Source: Homarus americanus (Eukaryota; Arthropoda; Malacostraca; Decapoda; Nephropidae). Taken from it: a DNA stretch of 64,000 nt. The translations under genes and the position numbers were made by a program. A model generated the notes under the pieces. The model ran no database searches, was not told the DNA's origin, and was given only the letters and a program-made list of their open reading frames with translations. Positions 20,801 to 31,500 of this stretch are shown one piece after another. Each line of letters begins with the position of its first letter. Position 1 is the stretch's first letter. The DNA lies in NCBI RefSeq assembly GCF_018991925.1, contig NW_024726235.1:4062130-4126129 (forward strand). The letters are read 5' to 3'.

Positions 20801-22041
20801 CGCGTGAACCATCGACGTCGCCGTCAGCAGCCGTTGCTGCTGTACGCCGTGTGGGAGGAGCCTCCCTTGCTCGTGAAGGAGGCCATCACATCCGAGGAGG
20901 CGGCCTGGGTTCCTGAAGAAGCTCCTCTGGAGACCATCAAGGAGAGTTACGCATTTGGTTCCAGGCAGTTTGATCACAACTTCGGACGGTCTCCTGCCTT
21001 CATTGTGGAAACAGTGGATGTGTACGACGCACCGGCTCAACCACGCCCAGACACACCACACCTGCCTCCACCAAGCCTAGACACACCACACCCGCCTCCC
21101 TCACACCCACCGCCCCTAGACACCCAGACACTCAGAACCCCATACCAGGCACCCCAGTATCCCGTCCACCAGCCCAGGCACGACCCCAGACCCATCCCAT
21201 ACCACGGACGGCCCCGTAAGTACTACCTGACGGGAGTGATGGAGGAGCTCCCCAGGGACACAAGCCACGTCCACCGCCACTTTAGGAAGTACTCTCTACA
21301 CTCGGGCACTGGTGACGCAGAGGACGAGGGTTTTCACAACGAAATTGAAGACCCAGTTTACAAGGTTGATGTACAGGACGCCAGCAGCCCGCCAACAGGA
21401 TTTACCGACATTGAAGCCGGACTCCCATCTGCCCCCAAACCCCCTCCCCACAGTCTCCCTGGGACCTCAGAAAACCTCCATAATACCCCTACATCTCAAG
21501 ATAATCCAAAAACTACATACTACTCTCCATACTATCCCCCCGGCGGGTTGATTCATCGCCCATTCTACCCTCCACCACCCGCCAGAACTCACTACCTTCA
21601 CCGACCACCTCCTCCACAATACCCCCGTCCACACTATCCCACCACCTCTGCCCCTTTCAGGAAATACTACCTCCGTAATAACTCAGCCACTCACGATGAC
21701 GGGACACAAGATGCGCTGGAGGAGGAGGAAGAGGAAGAGGCGCTCACTTCACTAGACTTGAGTTCATTCGAGGTTTATGAATTGGTAAGTTTATTATGAT
21801 AGTTCGAATATCTGTCTTCTCATTTTCTCTGTTATTCCATTTTCTATAGTCTATGTTAGTAGGTTGTCAGCTCATAGTGTACATCTTTGTTTATTCTGTA
21901 TGTCATTGCTCATATTGTACATCAGTGTTCATATTGTACAGCATTATTCATATTATTAATTATTTCACATTGTACATAATTGTCACATAAATAAAATTTC
22001 AGCTTCGTCTACATGATAGCAGAGAATCCAAAAGCGAGTGA
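17898..22041 (+). CDS. Secreted proline/tyrosine-rich protein with RKYYL motifs
   Basis: I do not recognise the family. Exons 17898-17931, 20655-21784 and 22003-22041 join in phase to a 400-residue protein; all splice sites are GT-AG. Residues 1-19 form a signal peptide (MTALVFCFVLFGWATTVMG, likely cut before SPVED). Residues 49-50 (KR) and 65-68 (RRRR) are possible prohormone/furin sites. A proline/histidine-rich centre (about 137-200) follows. RKYYL occurs at 199-203, RKYSL at 222-226 (preceded by HF) and RKYYL at 347-351 (preceded by PF), each followed by an acidic or Ser/Asn-rich stretch. Residues 300-340 are Tyr/Pro-rich, and a run of Glu lies at about 367-373. There is no transmembrane segment or cysteine pattern; the mature part has no cysteine. 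Possible roles are a cuticle/matrix protein or a peptide precursor; neither is proven. The gene has a TATA box and lies between FN3K and NEMF. Confidence 0.85.
19525..20260 (-). pseudogene. LINE 3' end in intron 1 of the secreted-protein gene
   Basis: On the minus strand this matches the C-terminal part of LINE B at 55287-55967: LEYCHPVWSPRYARD, IQRRATKLVPALRHLSY and YYRRARGDLIEVFKHL are readable at 20077-19895. The untranslated tail (GGCTAG.. GATAAAAGTAAAA type) ends at about 19525. Frame breaks and a 5' truncation make it dead. Confidence 0.85.
20270..20530. repeat. Degenerate ~31-bp tandem repeat
   Basis: About eight units of the type CAGCTTATTTCACCTGAAGA + TTAGCCACCC occur with substitutions. 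The core TTTCACCTGAAGATTAG also appears singly at about 25055 and in the foldback family. It lies just upstream of exon 2 of the secreted-protein gene. Confidence 0.85.
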
Positions 22042-23090
22042 CGTCATCTACATGCACAACACGAGATCCTTCCAGCGTATTCCTGGTAATCCTAGCTTCA
22101 CCTGACCTGTTTCTGGGAATCCTAGCTTGATCCCAGTTCCCATTTCCTATTTCCTCCCCCAATTCTTAGTTCCCCCACCAGTTCCTAGTTCCTCTACCAG
22201 TTTCTAGTTTCTCCCCATTTTCTAGTTCCCCGTTCCTAGTTCCTCCACCAGTTAATTAATAGTCACCATTGATGGGAACAGAATTATTTTCTTTAACCAC
22301 TACTGACGGTGAGGTGAAGGGGGAACTTTATAATCTTTGACAACAGACATTTTTATTCCTATTTTTCTAGTCATTTGGAGGAACTATCAAAACCATCTCG
22401 GAACTCTGAATTTCTTAAGTACGATGACTTTACCTGTTGAGTACAATGACTTGATCTTTTGAATATAATGACTACCTCTGAGTACGATGACTATCTCTTG
22501 AGTACAATGAATGACTATCTTGAATACGATGATTTGAGCCCTTGAATACAATTATTTAACCTCTTGAGTACATTGAATTAAACTATTGAATACAATAACA
22601 ACCCATTGAGTACGATGGCTTAATCTTTCGAGTACGATGACTTAACTCCTGAATACTGTCCATCTTACTCCAGGTATAGGTCATCGTATTCAAAGGGTTA
22701 AAACATGGACGTGAATGTCTTATAAGTATTCTGGAAATAAGGATCACACTCAAAGGGTTAAATTACCAAGACAGACAGACAGACATGAATACCTTTTGGG
22801 ATTTTTTTTTACTAATTGTATAAACGTTAAATAGAATAAGAGCTTCTTTGTTTATTAATGAAGTTTGTCATAATTTGTTTACTTTTTCCTGGATAAGATT
22901 GTGTAAATTGTGTATATTTTGTGAGTGTTTGTGTAAATTCTGTGTCATATTAATGAGTTTATCCGAACATGAATGTATGGCGATAATTAATTCTTCTTTT
23001 GTATTTTCTCTTTTGTTATTGTTAGCGTTGTTCTTTGTTATATTTTGTTGACATTTTTTTTACTGTAATAAACCGAAAAAAAATAATGAC
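22042..23090 (+). other. Probable 3' UTR with AATAAA at 23067-23072
   Basis: The first canonical AATAAA after the stop codon at 22041 is at 23067. If used, the 3' UTR is about 1 kb. It contains a degenerate repeat of the type TTGAGTACGATGACTT from about 22411 to 22650, followed at about 22680 by an inverse copy (GTCATCGTATTCAAAGG). Confidence 0.45.
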
Positions 23091-23221
23091 GTAGTATTTT
23101 ATGTTGAACAAATAATAACACTGAATTAAGTTACCTGATTAATCCCACCTCCCCTCCCAGTTCACTTCAACTGATGGTTAAACACCTAAATGATACCTTT
23201 GAGTTAAGATTAGACAAATTA

Positions 23222-23810
23222 GACTGTGTTAAGTTAAATTAGACTAGGTTAGGTTAAGTTAGAATAGGTTAGGTTAAATTAGACAAAGTATAGTAAAGTT
23301 AGATTAGGTTAGGTAAGGTTAAGTTAGTCTAAGTATGGTAAAGTTAGACTAGGTTAGGTTAGGTTCGTTTAGCGTTAAGGTGATTACTGTAGTATTAAGG
23401 TGTAATAACCCAGGGGAGCTAATCTTCAGGTGGTCCATTAAGACGGTAATACTGTACTATAATGATGAGAGGATAGACAGTAGGACACAAACAATCGAGC
23501 ATTATTGATAGATAGATAGATTCGAATAGATAGATAGGTAGACGAACAAATTATGCACACGTTCATGTATTAACCTAACCTAAAGTAACGGTAACCAAAC
23601 ATAACCCTAACCAAATATAATATTAACCTATCAAAACCTTAACCAAACCTTACTTGATTTAGTCTTAACATACCCAACATTTAACCGACTACATATAACA
23701 TTAATAGTATATAAAGTTAACTTAACATAACATTAACCAAACCTTAATTCAACATCTTACATAATATAGCATTAACATAATGTAACCTTAACATACATAA
23801 CCTCACCTGA
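23222..23810. repeat. Degenerate TTAGG-like arrays in inverted arrangement
   Basis: TTAGGTTAGGTTAAGTTAGA-type sequence runs over 23222-23372, and CCTAACC/CCTTAACC-type sequence on the same strand over about 23570-23810, with an ATAG microsatellite near 23510. The units are close to the arthropod telomere motif TTAGG but are imperfect. Confidence 0.7.
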
Positions 23811-23814
23811 CATG

Positions 23815-24460
23815 AGTGATTTACAGGCCTCCAAGTCTTGGGAAAGAAGCAGCTCAGCCCATATGGCAGGAAATGAGTAGGGCAGCAAAATACAACCTGT
23901 GCCTTATGGGGGATTTCAACTTCAGAAATATTGACTGGGACAACATTGTAGGTGACTATGAATCTGAAGACTTCCTAGACGCAGTACAGGACATTTTTTT
24001 TAAACAACTAATTACAGAACCTACTAGAGGTTACAATATATTAGACCTAGTATTAACAAATAAAGAAAATATTATCAGAGATATCACAGTACGGGAAGAG
24101 CTAGGGAACAGTGATCACAGAGAAATCAGGTTCACCCTAAAATGGGAAACGAAATATAATGACAACATTGGTCAGAGTCCCAGACTTTCGATCGGTGGAT
24201 TATGAGGGGTTAAGAAGGTACCAAGGTGAGGTCTCCTGGAAACAGTCAGGTCAGTCCCGGGTAGGAACGGGTGAGGTCACTGGCGACACAACAATTGATC
24301 ATGACTATAACATATTCACTAGTGACTAGTATACTCCGTAAAGCACAGGAACAAAATATACCATACAGAAAAATTAGGTCCAAATAAGAATGAGCCAAGG
24401 TGGATGACCAAAAAACTTAAACATGACATAGGAATAAAGAAAGGAATTTATAAGAAACTA
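23815..24460 (+). pseudogene. LINE fragment: endonuclease C-terminal part
   Basis: Translation from 23816 gives YRPPSLGKEA, LMGDFNFRNIDW, QLITEPTRG, NILDLVLTN and GNSDHREIRF, the standard end of an APE-type LINE endonuclease. Further on, SFRSVDYEGLRRYQGEVSW and WMTKKLKHDIGIKKGIYKKL (about 24400-24460) continue toward the reverse transcriptase, with several stops between. Truncated on both sides; CR1/Jockey-like, close in style to LINE A at 53575. Confidence 0.85.
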
Positions 24461-24472
24461 GCAGAAACGCTG

Positions 24473-25045
24473 CCCTCCGGGCGGTTCATTCGCGAGGCCA
24501 CGGTAGGACGCCACCCTTCGGGAGGCTCCACATTGTCTCACTGTTCAGTCCTCAAAACTTCTTCTTCCATCAATAGTTCATTAACGGTGTATGTAAGTTC
24601 CACCATGTTTTTCACTACAACGGTACAGCAAAGTATATTTTTTTAGCATTAAACTGTTATTATTTTAATGTTTAATCATCACTACATATAATACCACCCA
24701 TCATCACGACATATATCACCCATCATCACTACATATAACACCATCCATCATCACTACATATAACACCATCCATCATCACTACATATAACACCATCCATCA
24801 TCACTACATATAGCACCATCCATCACTACATATAACAACATCCATCATCACTACATATAACACCATCCATCATCACTACATATAACACCACCCATCATCA
24901 CTACATACTGTATAACAACATCCATCATCACTACATACTGTATAACAACATCCATCATCACTACATATAACACCATCCATCATCACTACAGATCGGTGAA
25001 GTAGTTTCCGAGATTCTCATGGGGACACAAACAAACAAACAGACT
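24473..25045 (+). repeat. Composite repeat: GC-rich head, 25-bp minisatellite, conserved tail
   Basis: A GC-rich head (24473-24545, with CGCTGCCCTCCGGGCGG) is followed by about a dozen units of the type CACTACATATAACACCATCC + ATCAT (24668-24990), then a tail CCGAGATTCTCATGGGGACA and (ACAA)n at 25010-25040. I have seen such tails on non-LTR elements of invertebrates, but this assignment is an inference. Confidence 0.6.
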
Positions 25046-26439
25046 GATGATTAGCCACCCAGCTTATTTCCCCTGAAGATTAGTCCCCCGGCACGTGTAT
25101 GCGTGTGTGTGTGTAATAAATAATTAACGGTTTATTGAAAGATCGTGGTAGCCCAAAATGTTAAAATTAAAAATATTCAGTCAACAGAGATAGGAATGGG
25201 TCACTTGAATGACAAATAATATACAAGTAACATAAGTGGTTCAAATATGATACTGTATATAATAACAAGGGGGGAGGTCATCAAACAGGTAATATCAGCA
25301 CAGTAACAATACAAAAGTAAGATTGGTATGTATGTATGTGGCCATGGTCGAGTGCTTGATAATAAAGGTTTATAATCAGGTACTGTGGCGTTTTTGTAGC
25401 GTTATTTAAAACAGTTTTATAATGGGATTTTTACCTATGTTGCCACAGTGTTATGCCAACATTAGACAAAAACTATCATCTCAACGTTATATCTCTAGAA
25501 AATTATTGCAACATTTTCGCAACGACTTTCGATAACTAATAGAACTTTCGAGAAGTGTTAGCTGGTATTACACCACCGTATTAATAATGTCCCCAATTTT
25601 AAACTAAGGCTCATTCCTTGTTATTTCATCTACTTTTACCAAAACGTCACTATTCGGAAAAAGATCTCTTTGATACGGGATTAGTTTATAATTAGATATA
25701 CTGTACATACAATTTGTGTGAAATAACCAGCATATACTAACTAATACCTGCCTGACGTCCAAGCCTTCAAGTGGATATTCTTTCCAGCTTTCCTATGCCC
25801 TCAGCGCATCGTTTGTGAGAATGAGGGAATAATAAGCGCATCGTTTGTGAGAATGAGGGAATAATAAGTAAAGGCCCCTAACCTAACCAATACTGGCACA
25901 GGTTCAGAAACATATCATACATTGTAAACTAGAGTCAGTACTTGCCCAATACTTTACAACTGTGCGTAACAGACAGGCGACCTAACAGGCCAATCAGTGA
26001 AGAGGACGACGAGGAATCGAGGATAAACTTTAAAATAAAGTAACATTCGACCCATTGTTGTAACCCCCGCCGTCTGTCGTTTGTATTTCCTTTCAACAAG
26101 TATATACAAAAATCCGTTCTTAATTTAGAAGACAATTAATGAAGTTTTGTGAAATATTAAATTATACGTCTCCGGTTCTTGGAGATATACTATAATGCTT
26201 TTTATTATTGTTATTGTTATTATTATTATTTTGGTTATATGTGAATGTTCATAGTGGTATTAATTTAAATACTTATTACAAACGATGTTAGTTTACAAAA
26301 TAATAATAAACAAATACTCTTGTAATTCATTTTTGCGAACAATATTAATATTATACAATAAAATGTATATATAATATTAAAATAATATCTATTAACTGTC
26401 CTTTATCTATATATAAAAGTTAAGAAGTCATTTACTTAA
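25046..26439. other. Intergenic interval with a short LINE tail
   Basis: Mostly AT-rich unique-looking sequence. At about 25935-26030 a stretch (CGTAACAGACAGGCGACC.. AGTGAAGAGGA) resembles the 3' tail of LINE B (compare 55940-56055). A 27-base unit (GCGCATCGTTTGTGAGAATG + AGGGAAT) is directly duplicated at about 25804-25866. Confidence 0.5.
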
Positions 26440-26500
26440 GTAGTAAATAATGGCGGCTCAGAGGTCGACCAGCTGGCCAGTGGGACGTCACTGTTTTATG
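26440..26500 (+). promoter_or_regulatory. Possible NEMF promoter/first untranslated exon
   Basis: ATGGCGGC (YY1-like) at 26450 and ACGTCA (half CRE) about 45 bases later are housekeeping-promoter-type motifs in an otherwise AT-rich stretch. The NEMF coding exon begins after an acceptor-like TTTACTTTCTAG (ends 27797), so an upstream untranslated exon is expected. The link is inferred. Confidence 0.25.
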
Positions 26501-27822
26501 TAGAATATTTCACCTGTAAATCTTTTACACGGGAGGAAGGCGTGAAGACTAGTCCTATAAGGCATTCTCATAAACCAGGAAGGTAAATGAAGGAATCATG
26601 ATAGCATATCGTTTTAATGAGACTATAAATTTGACAAGAGTTTAATGAAGGGAATTTCCAGACAAGTGTAACTTAGCGCATGAAAAACTTCATTGGTGTC
26701 ATCTAACATGTTTACAGTAGTTCAGACAACCTAGTCACACAAATAATGGTCAACAGTAAATAAATTCAGCCAAGAGTAGTCTGAGTCAATAAATACTCAG
26801 GGTTAACTAGCAACTGGGAAAATTTAGTACAGGTGAAAAATTAAATTCTTTCCTTAAAACTGTGATCACATTAGTGTTTCTACCCAGAATAAAACCACCG
26901 TAGCGTTGATTTTTCAATGAACTCCTCAAGTTGTCTCTACAGCGACAACTTATTTGTTGTCGAAAGTGGGAAATTATGGAGCATCTGAAAATCCACAGTA
27001 TGGTGGGTTGACATTTGCTATAAAGAGTCTATTGTATTAATAAAATTGGTAAAGGTGTAGAAGAGGGTGACCAGAAGAAATTGTCTGAATTGGTTGGAAT
27101 TTTTTCTACACACTAATATCATGATATTAAACAGACCCCATAACATCAAAAGAAACTTGACTTAATATTAAGGTAGGTCGAGTACATCGATGGCATCCAA
27201 CTGTAACACTTAAACGTTTATTTTTCCTTTAATGTCAGTTCCCTGCCACATTTGGACACTTGGATGTCTTTTCAATAAGTCACTGAGCACATATTAAGTC
27301 ATTAACTTGGCCTTGATCCTCAACAAGCACAGATAACTTGTGATAACTAATAGAAAATTACACTATAATTGTGGAGGCTAAAGTGAAGAGCTCTGGACCA
27401 TAACCTGCTAAGAGGCATTTATCGCTGAAACGTGTTATGTATTGCATTGTATTCCCCAACCTCTCCTCTGTCCCTTGGGTAAGTCAGACAGCCAATTGGG
27501 AACATGTACATGTGGGTGAGAGTCCTCTGAAAAGACTTATTTTTTGTCACACATTCCTATCTGAGCATTTTCCTCCATTTTCTATTTTGGCACTTAGCAG
27601 ATTTTGGTCCAGAGCTCAAGTGTGCCCTTCAGGGAGAACAATAACTTTACATATTGCTCCCTCCACCATAGAATAGACACTCATGAGAACTGAGGTGTAG
27701 TAATTTCCAGCCATACAGACTTACAATGGGAAAAGACTTATAAAAGTGGGGAAAAAAACATTAAAATAAAGTTTGTCATATTTTATTTACTTTCTAGTGT
27801 ATGACTCAGGACATCAGTCGCC

Positions 27823-28531
27823 ATGAAGACCACCTTTACCACTGTCGACCTTCTGGCCATTGTGGCCGAACTGAGGGCCAGGTGAGTAGTCCAGCTTCAT
27901 TTGAACTCAAAATGATAGTTGTAGCTCAAATAATAATGCTAAAAGCTATAGAGATCATTAGTTACACAGAAGTTTTATCAAAAGGCCAACACTATGATTT
28001 TTGCAGATTTATATTTTATCATAGAACCTTGAAGATATCTTTGTTGGGGAAAAATAGTGTCAGGATGCCTTTTCAGTTTTTATGTGATAAAAGTGTTTGT
28101 TGTAAGACTAGAACTAGGAAGCAGGAACATCAGACTTTATAGAACAAGGGCTTTAGGTGAAGGTTCAGCAGCCATGATGTATGAGTTTCTTTTTACCACA
28201 TATTAGATGTTTGTGTTTGAAGACATATACAAGTTGATGATAATCACCCTATCTCTCACACAGGGTCATCGGGATGAGGGTGATACAAATCTATGATGTT
28301 GACGCGAAAACTTATTTGCTGAAACTTCAGAAGCCTGAACAAGAGCAGAAATGCCTGTTGTTGATCGAGTCAGGCACGCGCATTCACACCACAGACTATG
28401 AGTGGCCCAAAAGCCCTGCCCCTTCAGGTTTCTCCATGAAGGTTTGTTCACTGTTATGACTGAGCAGCTTCAAGTTGTTGTGGGCACAGGAGAGGTATAT
28501 TTTGTTGATAATACAAGATAATTTTTTGTTA

Positions 28532-28562
<31 letters not shown>

Positions 28563-31500
28563 TTATTACTTTTTGAGAATCCTAAATGATCAGACTTTAG
28601 TCCTGCTGAATTTTAGGTTACTGTTTATTGTATATCCTAGACCACGTAGGGTTCTCAAATAAAAAAAATTATATACTGTGTATAGAGCACCTTAACATCA
28701 ACCAGTCAGGTCAGTGTCATTAATGTTATTCTTACTGTGTTACAGGTACCCCTTGTCTTTAAAATACTTGTATAATTCTAATATAAATGTTACAACTTAT
28801 AAAGATTAAAGCATACCATTGCAGTACAGTATATCTAAAGGTATAATGGACCACTCTAGGGATTAAAACATTGGGACTCCATTCTGATATATTTATTACT
28901 GTACAGTATATTCAATTTATTAGTTTATTGTTATATTGGTCAAGTGTTCATCTCTGCCTGTTACAGTTATTGTTATATTAGTCAAGTGTTCATCTCTGCC
29001 TGTAACAGTTAAGGAAACATCTACGTAACAAACGTATTGAGGATGTGCACCAGCTTGGAGTTGACCGTATCATAGACCTGAAATTTGGGTCTGGAGAGAT
29101 GGAGCATCACATCATACTGGAACTTTATGACCATGGCAACATCGTCCTGACTGACCACTCATACACCATTCTTAATATTCTTCGTCCCCGGAAGGAAGGA
29201 GAGGATGTGAGGTAAATGAGTAGAGTTGGTGGAATCTTATGGTATGCTAACTCAGAGGGTAGACAGTAGTGTACTGTATCTAACATGGCTGCTACTGTAC
29301 TGTATAAAACTGACTTCAATAAGTATATTATATCCAGAAGGAGAAAAAGAGCAGAAAAATTATCAGCAATTTGTATAATATGGCCAGTTACATTACTTGG
29401 GTGTTCAACAATAAATTATTAATTGTCATGACTAAAGACGCCGCCCTTGTTCAGACCATTATGTACGTAATACATTTTAGACAGTGGAAAATATTTGAAT
29501 GGTCATTACACAATGATATTAGGTTAATAAATTATATAGTACAGTAATTATTTTGAGGGCTTCTTTTTATCCTCTTACATGTGTAGAAGATTTTCAGGTG
29601 ACCTTTACATCAGCCAGTGTACAGGTATCTGTTTAAGGTTAGTCCTGGCAGTCGGAAATTAATTAAATGTTTGAATTTTCCAGATTTGCCGTGCATGAGA
29701 CTTATCCTGTAGATCGTCCACGGCTGCCCAAACCTCCCTTGTCACTTGAGGACCTGAAGAATGCATTGTCCTCAGCAAAGGAGAATACTCCTCTGAAGAA
29801 GATTCTCAATCCTCTACTGGGTGTGTACAGTGTAGCCAGAAGAATTGAGACCAACGTTGATTCTCATTCATTTGCTATACTGTACTGTACTGTATTTTGT
29901 TGTTTTTAGCTACCTTAATTGAATAATTTTATTGGTCCTGGTAAATAGGTACCATAGGGGGAGCTACTTATGACAGCAGTAACACAGACAACATTGTTTT
30001 GCCACTTAATAGGATTTTTTTTTTGTCAACTTCCACGTATCATGACCATGATTTAATTGTCAATCACAATGTTATACAGTTGATGCAACTAACTATAATG
30101 TAATGGTCAGCTTTTACCTTCACTTATGATGAATCATTGTTGTTTCAGACTGTGGTGGAGGTGTGGTGGACCATGTACTGTTGGAAGCTGGGTTCCCTGT
30201 TGGCACTAAGTGTGGCCATCATCTGAAAATTGACGATGACCTCACCAAGTTACACACAGCAGCAGCCAAAGCACAAGCTGTTGTCACAGAATGGTCAACA
30301 AGATCATGTACAGAGGTGAGAGGTGTGAAGAGACAAGATTAATAAACACTTTGTTACAGTTGGGGTATAACCTCTTGTGTACACTCACTCCAAAAAGTAT
30401 CTATATGATTTTGTGAGACAATATGACAGAATGAACAAAGCATTTGACATTCCTACTGATACAACAGGGGTGACTCCTGGTGTTTCAGTAGGGTTGTCAA
30501 AATGCGAGATTATCTGACCCCCTCTTTGCATTAACATAATAAAATAATGAAAATGGTGTCCCTGTAGTGAAGAGGTTAATGGTGAAAATGGTTAAAAGAC
30601 AAGCTCTTATGGGGACCACTGTTTTGTAGTCTGGTAATTTTTTTTAAGATTATACTGGAGATGATTCCCTTCGCACATACAACTCTTATATTGTGTCCTG
30701 ACCACTGCAGTGAGGTTCTCAGGAAATTTAAGAAAATGTATTTCCTAAAGACTGGTAACACATCATAATTATAAGAAAAAATATAAATTAAAAAAGAATG
30801 TACAGTATGTATTACCTTATGTAGATTATTACCTGCACAATCTCCATGATGGATAAATGTATACAAGACCAAGAACGTTGACAACACTGGTGGCTACAGA
30901 GCTGGGGAGGCTTAACCCCATGTGCACTGGGTTGCCTCTTAGCTGAATAAAATCCTCTGGTTTTAGGGCCGGATTGATAGTCATTACGAAGCACAATGCC
31001 AATTGATAGTGTTCGTGCTGGTCTATTAATAGTCATCCCGATAAACGAGGTATCGGAAGGGAACCGTACGCATATCCCTGAAATGTTGGAAACAACATCG
31101 GGTAGCTACCCCCACTCGATAGCTGCCTTACGACAAATAATAATCATCATTATATTTTATGAAAGTTCTTCCAGTACTTTATATTACAGATGTCTACGTC
31201 GAATTATATTATTTTTTTTTATAAGAACAATTAAAAGAAGTGTTAATACGGATAAATGAACTTTCACAACACTGTTATGAACTTGAAACATTATTGGAAT
31301 GTTGACATCACAGCTCCGACTTCGATGACGACTGCTGTCTGTGCTGTGAGCCTCATCTTCAATTAACAATTACTTCTGTTATCATTTAAGGTATGTTTCT
31401 TATCTTTATTCATTCATACAATATTTTTGTCGTAGTAGTAATAAAATTTCAACCATCTGAAACACGAAATACACTTATTTTTTCCGGAATGGGGCAAGCC

